This document shows positions 1-9,969 of a DNA stretch of 15,085 bases, piece after piece. The stretch covers positions 1 to 15,085 of the forward strand of contig JAQIWT010000794.1 in NCBI GenBank assembly GCA_034696485.1, read 5' to 3'. The notes below the pieces were generated by a model. That model was not told the DNA's origin, made no database searches, and saw nothing but the letters and a program-made list of their open reading frames with translations. The translations under genes and the position numbers were made by a program. The number at the start of each line of letters is the position of its first letter. The stretch's first letter is position 1. Origin of the DNA: Isohypsibius dastychi (Eukaryota > Tardigrada > Eutardigrada > Parachela > Isohypsibiidae).

Positions 1-237
1 CAAAGCTATTCTTTGGCGCACAGACTCTGATTTCGACCATCATAAGGGCCGGCGGGTTTCAAAGTACGAAAACGAATGGTTCTTACAGTGATGAAATCAA
101 GCTGGCATAAGTTCTCTGAAATATCAATTCAATTCATTGCTAAAAGTTGTTGACGTTGATTGTCATCAAAAAGACCGTAAGTTAATCTTGTTGCGATTAA
201 CGTATAGGCACAAATTTGTCACCTTACTGCACAATTG

Positions 238-373
238 TAGCCGACGAAAGTGTCCGGTTGTCCGGTGTCTGATCGGACACCCGGACACTTTCGTCGGCTG
301 ATATAGCCGACCAACTTGTCCGGTTGTCCGGTATGATTGCCGGCGGACACTTTCGCCGGACACTTTGGTGAGA
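238..373. repeat. Tandemly duplicated 66-bp palindromic unit
   Basis: The first copy has perfect 19-bp arms at 239-257 and 281-299, with a second nested pair (264-269 and 276-281) inside the loop, so the whole unit can fold into one long hairpin. A degenerate second copy starts 66 bp later (304-373). It shares TAGCCGA and the 16 bases TGTCCGGTTGTCCGGT (251-266 and 317-332), but its palindrome is less perfect. It may be a short fold-back transposon relic or the seed of a satellite. Confidence 0.75.
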
Positions 374-456
374 TACCGCTCCTCGCCTAACACCTCTTTG
401 TGGCGGGCCATTTGATCCAAACACGTTCGTTGTTCACCTTTTTCGACACACACTGA

Positions 457-800
457 AATCTGAAACGAACTCTTGTTTTTCTGTTGTTAAGTCACTTGGT
501 TTATGGAGCACCCATAACGATTCCGTATCATCGAATATTGTAGTTTGATGTGTAGTTGGAATGGAGCTTGCCTCCCTTGTGTGCTGTGGTTTCCTGTTGG
601 CAAAGTCAAAGCTTATGCTGCTACATTCTTTTGTGCCAGCCATGACACAGCCAGATAGCCATCTTATCAGAGCTCTCATGCTCACTTCTTTTGTCGACCG
701 CCAACTCCGAATGTCAACGTTGAATCAAAGAAAATCGTTAAATGACCTCTTTCATCAACCCAGTGCTCAACAACAGAAAAACAAGAGTTCATTTCAGATT
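457..800. repeat. Long inverted repeat, MITE-like, about 344 bp
   Basis: The outer arms 457-488 and 769-800 are complementary over 32 bp with one mismatch. Weaker complementarity continues inward to roughly 560 and 690. The centre has no convincing gene; open frames on both strands here are side effects of the repeat. This is the structure of a non-autonomous DNA transposon or fold-back element. No target-site duplication was identified with confidence. Confidence 0.65.
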
Positions 801-1109
801 CGTTTCAGATGCCGGGGGAAGGCAGAGAGAGGGGAATTCAGCCTCAGCCTCCCGAATATTTCTTTAGAGGTTTGCCGGCCTCTTGAATTAGCCTCCCGAT
901 TAATTTCTGAAGTTTTTGTCAGTTTGTCGAAATCCTTGAAGCTCGCAAAGTCCGAAGTTTTTCGTTGGTTTTTGCTTTAAGACCCGGTTTTAAAAAAATC
1001 ACTCAACGGGATTTGTGCCGGATGCATCATCACCGTCATTCACAGATAAATTTGTTATATTTTGAGAACGTAGGTTTCTTTTTCTTGTATTTTTGTCCAA
1101 TACAACTTG
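801..1109. other. No gene recognised
   Basis: The stretch between the inverted repeat and the coding-like block at 1110 contains only short open frames of ordinary composition. It may include the 3' UTR of the minus-strand block ending at 1110, but I saw no clear minus-strand AATAAA. Confidence 0.4.
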
Positions 1110-1484
1110 TTAATTATCTTCTGCCGAAGACAGCGAAGAACGACGCCTCTTAGTAGGACGAACAACGTCTGCTTTTCTAGACAACGCGAGTATGTCGACG
1201 TTCAATAATTCTTTGATGCGGTCCACCAATAACTGGTCTTCATCGCCGATTACTTCGGTTTCAACAGGGCGCTCAGGGTTTCTGGGAGAATTATCAATTT
1301 CATTAGAGTTATCCCTGTCATTGAGCTCTTCTTGTGGTTTACTGCCATTCTTCGCCATGACTTCCCTTCACCCGGTCACTCGTTCAGCATCACGTTCCTT
1401 TCTTTTAAGTTCTTCAACGTGATCGGGTTCCAGTTCGTCGAGGAGATCTTCCGCGAAGGTCACTACAGATGCCCAATTCGTTAC
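1110..1484 (-). CDS. Coding-like acidic/basic C-terminal segment with NLS-like end, split by an in-frame TGA
   Basis: Two blocks share one minus-strand frame. Block 1 (1484-1371, 38 codons) is an acidic helix-like stretch (TFAEDLLDELEPDHVEELK). After a single TGA (1370-1368), block 2 reads RE-V and then from the ATG at 1358 for 82 codons to a stop at 1110. It contains a charged region (DNSNEIDNSPRNPERP), a short amphipathic helix (LLVDRIKELLNVDILALSRK) and a basic, serine-rich tail (TKRRRSSLSSAEDN) that looks like a nuclear localisation signal. The ATG at 1358 has purines at -3 and +4. Block 2 alone could be a small protein, or both could be the last exon of the gene to the right. I do not recognise the family. 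No GT-AG intron of normal length removes the TGA in frame; the only in-frame option found is 30 bp. Confidence 0.4.
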
Positions 1485-1494
1485 TTAAGAGTGG

Positions 1495-2558
1495 CAGCGG
1501 AAAACTTCCGAGACACCAACCCTGAAAGTTATAAAGATCAAAGTTTGATCCTAATAACCCAGTTCAATTCCGCCCTGAACTTCACTGAATAACGAATGTT
1601 ATCCTCGGTACGCTAGTGATCTTCTTCACTGCACTGAAGGCAATTGAAGAACCACCGTAAATGATGTCGGGTGAACCAATCCATCTTGCCTTGCCGGATG
1701 AGATAGCTGAACGAATGTCGAGTTGCATCTGCAACCTGCGTTTTTAGTTTCTCCCTGATCGTACAGATATAATCTCTTTCTCCATAAACATTTTCGCAGG
1801 CCAGTGGAGTATTTGGCTCGGAATGTAGTTTGAAAACCCCCATTGATTTCCGATTCCATCTATACTCCAACAATTTCAGGAATGTCCATGCCCATGTTTT
1901 TGGTGTAATTGTTCCTGCCTTTAATGCTGAAAGATATTCCCCAAGTTCTAAGAATATATTTGCAGAAACTCCACCGTCCCAACCAGTGTCAGTAAAATTA
2001 CGCATCCTACTTTTGCCAAGAACAGCGTGCATAGAAATGCATGAATCTTTCTTCAAAAGAAACAGTTGTTTCGCAAAAATCGTTTATCACAAATAATGCG
2101 GCGATAAGATTTTTGAAATGATGTCTTTGGGTGCATACGACGTCAACTTGTCTCTGAAATGAAATTGAGCTGAGTCGAGAAACTGACCTTTTTTCTGAAT
2201 TGCTCCAAACGTTCAACGTTACATTTCGTTGTGATACCCTTGATAATCGAAATCTTTTGGCCGAATGCTATGCATTTTTTGTCGGGGTCGCTGCTCTCCA
2301 GCCACTTTTTGTCTAAGAAGTGCTTCTGGCAAAGCGGTTGTATCGAATTACAAAAGAAACCTGCGAAACGAACTGGGCGAACTGAAAACTCATCCCCGAT
2401 CAATTTCTGATTCACTTTAAACAAGGTATTGACGTACTAGTTTCACTGGCGGAGTCAGAAAAAAGAAAACAAAGAAATGAATAAGAGGGTGAGTCACAAA
2501 ATATTCTGTTAGGTAGGAACGTGGAAGTTGCAAAAATCCGAAAATCGATTCAGCGTTC
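1495..2558 (-). pseudogene. Unrecognised multi-exon gene or decaying gene; exon blocks clear, joins partly broken
   Basis: Several coding-like blocks follow each other on the minus strand. Block A, 2558-2498, follows CACTGCAG and reads NAESIFGFLQLPRSYLTEYF. Block B, 2436-2188, 83 codons, includes FAGFFCNSIQPLCQKHFLDK and ends at a strong donor, AAG|GTCAGT. Block C, 2153-2007, is open and phase-compatible with B, but only through a 34-bp intron. Block D, at most 2056-1630, reads ELGEYLSALKAGTITPKTWA and ends at a donor A|GTGAAG, phase 1. Block E, 1521 to about 1485, follows TTTCAG in matching phase 1 and reads LVSRKFSAATLK. C and D overlap in different frames, and E runs into the acidic block of the neighbouring entry only with a one-base frame change. 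Composition is cysteine- and tryptophan-bearing with no transmembrane segment. I do not recognise the protein. The defects suggest a pseudogene, an assembly indel, or exon borders I have misplaced. Confidence 0.4.
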
Positions 2559-3951
2559 CTGCAGTGACGATTTTTTTGGCACCAATGCCCTCTTTTCTGC
2601 AAGCAACAGACTAACCTGAGATGTGCAAGTTTGCGACTTAGTTGATCAAAGTTTACTATCCGATGGCTGCAGGTTGGCCAAGATTGAAACCCTCATCCCC
2701 GGAAAATTAACAGAAACGGTATACGTCAATTTGTATACCCCGATGCAAACAAAGTCTTGCGTGTTTTCGATTATCGTGCTTAAGATCTTGATCAAAAAGA
2801 ACGTGATTTCTGAATTTCGGTTTTTTTCCTCATCGTTTCAACCTATTGTATTATTTTTGAAAGTATGTCCACCAAGTGCATGCATTAGAAAATACTTTAC
2901 GTCAATCATCATGTATGCAGGAACCTTGCACACCTCATATAGGTATTCGAACTCTACTTATGACAATCGTTTCAGAAGAAAAATGCAATTGAATGTCCAG
3001 TGGTGTTCCCGTTTCAGCCGAGATTCATGCATTGACAAACTATACAGAGTCATCGGTGTTTTCGGTGATTCCCACCAATCCATGTAAATGTAGGATTTGA
3101 GTACAAATCAGAAGTCTCGCAGAGTGTTATGCAGAAATTTCATAAATTCGATTTGGATTCAGTGCGATTTGATTATACTAACATTGCGGTGGTGACCGTG
3201 CCAGATGGTAGCCATAAGATTTAATTGACGACCGCCTCAGTTATTCGATTATGCACTTTATTCAGAACTGGTTCCCAATTCAGCCAGAAATAAACGATAA
3301 CTTATGTATGACTTCGTTACCTTATATCGCCAGTTGAAAGAGACTAATAACAGTTTTTCGGGGCCTAACACGCGAAAAACCTGCTTCATTTCAAAAACGA
3401 GAAATTGGTAAACCACAATATACAAGCAAACGGCCAGCAGAAAAATTTCCGAACTAAGAGAAAGAGAATGGTAGATTTGTTTGTGTTGATCGTTACCTGA
3501 CTATTGAGGCGGTCGATAAAACGCTTGTAGGCACCAAAAGAAGTGAAGAATGGAGAAAAAGGTGCCTCTTTTGATAAAAGTGGTTATGAATACTGTATGG
3601 TCCGTAGAGTAGGGCTTACTGACATCAACAAGTGAGGTTCGGGACTTGGTCCTGATGTGGTGGAAAGAGACCTCCAAGACGTAGATATGTGGCACCAAGC
3701 GCGAAGACAGCTGGACAGTGGAGCATGGGCAAAATCGCGAGTACTGGAAAATCATAACGTAACCACGACATGAAAAAAATCCGTATGTTTCTGGTCATTG
3801 ATTTCGTTAACTGTCTGATAGCTGTTCTGCTCTTCCCGCTGCCTCAGTACACCAGCAGTTTCGATAACATGTGTTCAGATGTATTTGTTGGAAACAGTTT
3901 CGATTTCAAAATGATTCTTGATGGAGGACAGTTTACTGCTCCCATTCAACT
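2559..3951. other. Mostly non-coding stretch between two minus-strand genes
   Basis: It presumably contains the 3' UTR of the HEAT-repeat gene. A canonical AATAAA on the minus strand occurs at 3257-3262, about 690 bp past the stop codon, which is far but possible. A short inverted repeat pairs CGACCGCCTCA (3229-3239) with 3505-3515. A copy of a dispersed repeat lies near 3011-3076. A 154-codon plus-strand open frame (2623-3087) has no recognisable motif and overlaps that repeat, so I do not call it a gene. Confidence 0.4.
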
Positions 3952-6900
3952 CTATGATTCGAGCAGAATTGCGAAGTTCTCTAAGTGTCGCATGTTTCTC
4001 CAAGCACCATGATGTATATTCACCGCAGCAGCTTCTGAATACTTATGCCTCAGCGCGCTTCTCAAATCTCTTTTAACATGCTGCAGTTTTAGCTCCCGCT
4101 CCTGAATCACACCCAGTTCTTTCAAGGCTGTGCTCTGTTGAATTGTTAACTTTGGGTGAAATTTGGCCAATCTGGCTAACATCTCGGTGATGTACCTGTA
4201 AGCGAAGCAGTATACGTTAGCATCAACAATCTTACCAAAAACTGATGAAAGCTTACTGTACCTCTTCAAAATTGATTGCTGTTCGTTATCGTTCAATCTA
4301 CTCAGAAGATTATAAAGCGACGCAAGATGGGTTTCCTCTGGTCGTTCAGACAACAGGTCAGCAGCTTCTATCCGTACTTGATCGTTGCTTTCAAATTCGA
4401 TGACGTGGAAATAGCACTCGATGATCACTGGAAGGAATATATCGAACCGCTCGAAATAGTGCAAGGCTGCAAGAAAGAAAAAATGTCACCAGGCTGAATG
4501 TTAACACTGGCTGATCTACTTCTCAAAGCCATGAGTCGGACTTGCACACTTCGGTCTTTGGTCACCATTTGCATACATTTCAGAAATGCCGGTGCATCTT
4601 TCACGCAAAGCTTCGAGATCAGCTCTAGTGCCATCACTCTGATGCTGAAGTGTGGATCGTTCAGATATTCGAGAAACATTTGGAAAACACCGGGCGCAGC
4701 GAACCCGTGCTTTGCCAGCTTCTCCAGCAGACCAGTTTTGCGGTAGAATTCTTCAGGCTTGTTTTTGAACAGATCGTGGTAGAAGTGACAAAGAGAAGAC
4801 TCTGAAACGCTCTGCACTATCCCGCTGGCCGCTCCCGCCCGTACACTTTCGGAGACGTCATCAAATGCCATACGTAGCATGTTATCCTTGACTTGCTCCG
4901 CGTATTTAACTGACGCATTCTGGTTCATAAACACTGCAGCAATGCGGCATGCCAATTTCCGCTCTCTGCAGCTGCCGGAATTAAGCATGCTACAAATTTC
5001 GTCAACAAGCAGCGGTGTGTCCTGCGGGAAGAGTGTAAGGACTTCAACAAGCTGGTCCTGCTGCGCGCGGAACACCGAACATTCGAACAGCTGGACGAAA
5101 ATTTCTTTGATGATTGCCGGTTCAAAGACGTAGGCTTGGGGCAGCAGCTGACAAGCCACCCATCTGTTCGCAACCAGCTGTGATGACAACATTGTTTGCA
5201 ATTGGTTCACCAGCTCGGGAACCCGTTTCTTTCGTGCGCATACGATGATGGTGGCAGCTTCCCTCACCGGGCGGTAGGGCTCTGAATTGGCGATGATCTC
5301 GATAACACGCATCAGTTCGGAAAACGCTATGTCCTGTTTGAAAATATTGAGAAATGAAAATTAGAAGATTACAGTTGAACTTACCCAATCCTCGATTTGT
5401 TTCTTGACTTTTATGATCAATAGGTAGTGACCCTGCGCTCTGCTGATAGTTGGTCGTTCTGGCAAGGTTGCTGCGAGAATGCCTTTGAGACGCTGCGTTC
5501 CGCGAGGATCTGCCAGCATATCGATGATCGCAACTGGTTGGGGGTCTTTTTCGAATGGCTCCAGAAGCTTAAGGAATCCAAGACCTCTGGCCCATTCTCG
5601 CACAAGCTGGCGCCAGTAGCTGTCAGCATGCACAGATGGATATCTACAGTTGATTTCGCTATGTTCCTCCGCAGTGATTGGCACGGGATCTTCGTCTGGA
5701 GCAATTATATCTTCGTCAAGAGGCGGGTCGGCTGGAAAATGATACTAAAATACAACTTCGCTTCTGAGAGGTTCTGATTAGTTTTGACTCAGTCGGTTCA
5801 TGAATGGTAAGTTAGGTGTTGAACAGTGTGCCTTACTGGATGCTTTGATGGATAGTTAACCCATCGCCGTTGGACAAGCTTGTTTTTTCGGAGAGCTGGC
5901 AGACGTGGTGGCGCTGGCAGCTTTTTACGGATGTACAGAAGATCTTTGAATTTTACCGGCAGAGTCGATTCTAGATTCTTGTCGAATAACTGACCGTCAC
6001 CAGTTTCCAGGAGTCCTTCTTCACTTGCGGTGGCAAACTTTGTTCTGACCGTGGATCCTGCAGAGAAACAGGTGTAGCACATCCTGATGAACCAGGAGGG
6101 AACTACGTTCCACTATCTTCAACCGACATCACGACACCATATACACTTTTTCCATAAATCCTCTGGAAAGCCAAACCCCGTCCCCATTGGTCTGGTATTG
6201 ACCAATCTGGTAATGGGGCTACGTTTTCCAGGGAACCATGGAAAGAGTGTAATTTTACATTGTTGTATTGTAATTGTAATTTTAATTTCGATCGTACCAC
6301 TTATGCATTGTTTTGAACCACAAGCTTCAGGGGGGAGGGGCTGAGGTTTTCTACCACTCCTTAACTGGAGCTTATCCTTTTGGTCGGCGTTTTCGCGCCA
6401 AGTACGATCACGTCTTACTGGAACACATATTTATAACTGTGACACCGCAACAAAGTCACAATATGATTGTAGATTCTATATTAAAATTTAAAAACTCGTG
6501 CAAAATTTAACGTTTGAATAAAACGGTTTTTTTAATCTTGACTTTCAAGGAATGTAATCGGTGAAAGAAAAATCGTGGAAAATATTTGAAGACCGTGTCA
6601 TGGAGAGCAATGAAAACTGGACATAAAAAGTCCTTTCAATATTTTTTTAACCGATTAATGAGCTAATTAGCTTAATCAAGCCAGAGGGCACTCCGTTTTG
6701 CTCCCTTTGATGGCTTGCCATTTGAAAACCGACATTCACATCGATGAAATAAAAAAAGTTTAACGTCTAGTTTTTGATTTGGTTTTAGAATCAATTTTAA
6801 TTACTATTCTACAAATTTGCACCGAATTAGAAAATAATTAAAACTGTCAAAATCTTCGTTGTGAGGAAATGAGAAGGCCAACTCGGTCTCTTCGCTTGCG

Positions 6901-8393
6901 AATGACTGCGGCTGATAGCTGTTCGAGAATGAAGGGACAACGTGTTTTGACTGAAGGTCACGTCCACATCTGTTATCAGCATAACTTGTTCCTTCTCGCA
7001 GTACGTGCTGTACCAATAATTCTGCAACATAACTGGGTGGTCTGGTTTATTGCCCGCCGGATTTTAGGACCTCTAGCAGTTATCCATGTTTCAATTCAGC
7101 CGATTCTGTTGCTTCTTGGCGCAACGGATAGCCCACAAATTTCTGACTATGCTAGTATATGTTTTGAAAATTGACTGATTTCGCTCACCAAAAGGATAAG
7201 CTCCAGTTAAGGTTTGTAACCATGTTTCAACAACTGGTTACCCAAAAGGCTTCTCTGCTATGTTAAGCGGGATATACGATCACATTATTTGTCCCCCCCC
7301 CCCACACTCCAAGAATATGAGAAAACGGTGCAGGTGCACTTTGAATACAAACGGAACGTCCCGAAACTCTGAGCGCTTAAAGACTGTATAGGATACGGAC
7401 TGACCATTCAGTAAGTTTTTCACAAAGAGGTTTGGTCGCTTGTGCCGATCATCCAAAGCTTTGCCAACCCTTGAAATCGGAATCTTTGTTTTCTGAATAC
7501 TACGGTCTGATTCATCTGGGAACCTCCCGATTGCTTCAACGTTGCTTTGATGCTGATCAACTGAACCGGGCTCCGGCGTATCTTTACTCCTGTTGACCGG
7601 ATTGAGCCAGCTAATACTTTTCAGCGGATCCTCAACGTAATAATCGCTCATGACATTCTCCCGATAGAATCTGTGACAAATCTAAATGACACTTTTCACC
7701 AAATGTTTTTTGAATTGTTTGGAAGTCATACTTGAATGTTCGCGGCTTCCAAACTGAGTCAGGCACACCAGAGCGATTATCATGTAGAAACCCGAGATAT
7801 TTCACTTTGAAGACGGTCTCCTCTAGCACGTCAATTTGCTTCTCATTCACGGCGATAGTGTGATAAGCGGCAAGGAGCATTTTCGGGCCAAACTTTTTAT
7901 CGAGTTTACGATGAATTCGTTTTCGAAATGGTTGTGGGACATATTGCTGGGCCATGAAGCGGGCCGTGTTCTCATCAAGTTTTGTAAATAGCTTATAATT
8001 CCACTGTTGCAGATCGCTGGCATTCTGGTCACAGTCAAAAAGTGGAGGACGTAACGGCGGATCATACCGTTTTTCAAGAATGTTTTTCAGCTGATTTATG
8101 ACTTTGATGTACCATGGCCCTTCTTCGAACAAATCCGTTAGGTGCGGACGGCAAAATGATGAGAAGATTTTCCTGCTTGTTGGTAAATCACTCTCCAGCA
8201 GCTCATTGATCCACGAGTTGGTAATGAGCATTTTGTTCGCCAATTCTTTGACATGAGGCTCAGCTGAGCGACGAGCAGGGCCGACATTCTGATATCGTCG
8301 AAAACAGAAGGCAAGGTATCGGTCAGCAAAGGGTTTCGTGGGGTTGGGAATATCAGGTAAATGTATACGTTGACAAGCTGGCGCTTCCAACAT
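3952..8393 (-). CDS. HEAT-repeat protein of about 940 residues, six exons; possibly HEATR4-like
   Basis: Exons read on the minus strand: 8393-7732, 7670-7405, 6057-5837, 5731-5385, 5333-4520 and 4466-3952 (stop TAG). Introns are 61, 1347, 105, 51 and 53 bp. The start is the ATG at 8393 (A at -3, in-frame stop just upstream). Phases match at 7732/7670 (phase 2), 7405/6057 (phase 1, G|GA, donor GGTCAGT), 5385/5333 (phase 0) and 4520/4466 (phase 1). They fail at 5837/5731, where a phase-0 donor meets a phase-1 acceptor. Residues about 1-310 form a basic N-terminal region of no family I recognise. A proline/lysine-rich linker follows (LPAPPRLPALRKNK). From about residue 500 to 890 there are repeated paired helices of HEAT type, for example SIRVMALELISKLC, VQVRLMALRTLHYFERF and VRIEAADLLSE. 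HEAT arrays are protein-binding scaffolds. The size and the layout of a non-repeat N-terminus plus C-terminal HEAT array resemble HEATR4, but I could not confirm that by motif. PP4/PP2A regulatory subunits are alternatives. Confidence 0.75.
6142..6251. mobile_element. About 110-bp hairpin MITE-like element in an intron
   Basis: The ends TACACT (6142-6147) and AGTGTA (6246-6251) are inverted. Complementarity continues inward through TTTCCAT, CTGGAAA and CCCCATT to a nested pair ATTGGTC (6186-6192) and GACCAAT (6200-6206). Almost the whole segment folds back on itself with a few small gaps. It lies in the 1347-bp intron of the HEAT-repeat gene. Confidence 0.6.
6359..7212. mobile_element. 854-bp element bounded by perfect 26-bp inverted repeats
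   Basis: Positions 6359-6384 and 7187-7212 are exact reverse complements over 26 bases (each arm contains CTTATCCTTTTGGT or its complement). The interior has no transposase-like frame; the longest frames are about 100 codons without motifs. A second small hairpin (GTAACCA 7216-7222 with TGGTTAC 7235-7241) lies just outside the right arm. G/C homopolymer runs lie outside each arm. The element sits in the large intron of the HEAT-repeat gene and is best read as a non-autonomous DNA transposon. Confidence 0.65.
7293..7303. repeat. C11 homopolymer run
   Basis: Eleven consecutive C lie in the HEAT-repeat gene's large intron, 101 bp beyond the exon end at 7405. If the donor at 7404 were skipped, the run would translate as polyglycine and its length would set the frame. 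Such runs are error-prone in assembly. Confidence 0.8.
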
Positions 8394-9115
8394 TCTTACG
8401 TAGAATTAGGTAAACAATGAGTAATAGCGCATTGCACCATGAGTTGTTGCCTGGCATTTAATCAGGGTTTCCTTGCCAAGAAACTAAAAGGAAATATCAT
8501 TAATCACCTTCGTCTTGTCGCAAACCACCAAGCTTGGACACCAGTATCCAGGTGGGAACCATCGCTCGTTTTTTCCCAGGGAGAGAGAACAGGAACAACT
8601 GGTTGTTGCGACACCGGGTATATGTTCTAATCACGGCAGAACACGTGAGATTATTGAGATTCACAACAGCGTCAGGTGAAGTGAGTGAACAAGTTCAATT
8701 GAACATATAATTGCCCTTAAGTTACAATAACGGGCTTGCGAGACCCCTGACATTTTAATAACGACGTACATTTTCCTGCACATTTGAGAAAATAATTTAT
8801 GAAAATCGACGAAGAATGCCAACGAATTTCGGGCTGATGCGATTCAACAAGGTACATGATGCACATGTACATTCCAAAACCAACAGCATGAGGAGGCAGG
8901 GTTGGAGATGCGATGCATGGGATATCGACCAATCAGCATGCTGTACATTCCTCCCATTTTTGAGCAGCCAATTTGCTGCACATTTGTTGATCCCTTACAT
9001 TTTGGCAGTGCCCCCGTCGCCTCCGGCTCGTATGAGAATAAAAACCTGATCATTATGGGAAACAACAAACGGGAACAAACCCTGCCGCTGTTTCAAGCAT
9101 ACATCGACTTCCCAT
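8394..9115. other. Presumed 5' flank of the HEAT-repeat gene, no gene seen
   Basis: This is directly upstream of the minus-strand ATG at 8393 and should hold the promoter and 5' UTR. I did not recognise a TATA box or other defined promoter element. Open frames on both strands at 8816-9049 lack motifs. A small perfect palindrome (AACAAC-TG-GTTGTT, 8594-8607) is present. Confidence 0.35.
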
Positions 9116-9719
9116 ATTTAATTGGGAAGAGCTCGGGGCACCATCGACACAATCAAATTCCTCGGGGAACCTTTGTCCATACCTTAGAACCCGGAACACC
9201 ATTTGTTTCAGTGGTGACATAACTCTAATGACTTGGGTCACAATTCTTCGATAAACTTTTTATTTCTTTACTTCAGTACTGGGGGACATTCGGTTACTTA
9301 TCAAAACAACGGGAGATCTCCATCGCGGAGATTTTTCTAGTGAATTTTATTTCTCTCCGCTTGCTCGAAGTGCGTCCAGTAGCAGAAATTCATTTCCTCG
9401 AAAAAACCGAATTCATTTCGGGATGACTCTTTCGTCATTCTTTGAATCTGTAAGAGCGAATGGTATAGGTATAGCCAGATATGACGAGATTCTGAAAGGC
9501 AATATGTGTTTGTTTGGTTTGCTTCTCTCGATCAGTCCTATCAAGTCAGTGATGTTGATTAGGCCGGGTGACCATTTCTTTAAAATTGTTAAAGAATGGT
9601 GCCCGGAGTTTTGAACACCATCTGAGACAATGGTGCCCGGAGTCTGGGATGGTGTGGACAATGGTGTCTCGAGGATTCGAATGGTGTCGATGGTGCCCCG
9701 AGCTCTTTCCTGTTAAATT
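9116..9719. mobile_element. 600-bp fold-back element with tandem-repeat arms
   Basis: The right arm (about 9625-9719, plus sense) and the left arm (about 9116-9215, minus sense) align over about 90 bases. They share the 20 bases GTCGATGGTGCCCCGAGCTC almost at the outer ends. The right arm is itself built of degenerate tandem units beginning AATGGTGCCCGGAG, AATGGTGCCCGGAG and AATGGTGTCTCGAG, near 9595, 9629 and 9660, followed by ATGGTGCCCCGAG. A further hairpin (about 9563-9607) pairs GGTGACCATTTCTTTAA with TTAAAGAATGGTGCCC. Inverted arms made of tandem repeats are the hallmark of foldback-type DNA transposons. The centre has no transposase-like frame. Confidence 0.65.
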
Positions 9720-9969
9720 TGTCCTAACCGAACCATCGTTTTAATATGAGTGTTCATGCACATATGATTTCACTCAAACCAGCAACACGAAAATAGACCA
9801 TATGAATACTTTTGTGATTTTCTCATATTCGCTTGATAGGCGGCACATGGCACTGTATTTCTTTAATATCTGAATCGACTGTTGAATCCGAATCACCAGT
9901 AGCACTATCATTGTAGGCTTGCGCATGGCGGGTTAGAGGCTACTCAAAAATAAGACACATTATCCAAAA

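Noticed and set aside
561-980. 139-codon plus-strand open frame
   Set aside because: It overlaps the long inverted repeat at 457-800 and has no recognisable motif; open length is explained by the repeat.
2623-3087. 154-codon plus-strand open frame
   Set aside because: It lacks motifs, has irregular composition and ends inside a dispersed repeat. No support as a gene.
3645-3771. Short plus-strand frame with a helix-like product (GPDVVERDLQDVDMWHQARR)
   Set aside because: About 40 codons without a start or matching splice sites. The opposite strand is open as well, so it could not be supported.
6804-7030. Minus-strand frames inside the 854-bp element
   Set aside because: One has an acceptor-like GTTGCAG, but the frames lie inside a transposon-like repeat and match no domain.
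8816-9049. Overlapping open frames on both strands upstream of the HEAT-repeat gene
   Set aside because: Neither strand shows motifs or splice-consistent structure.
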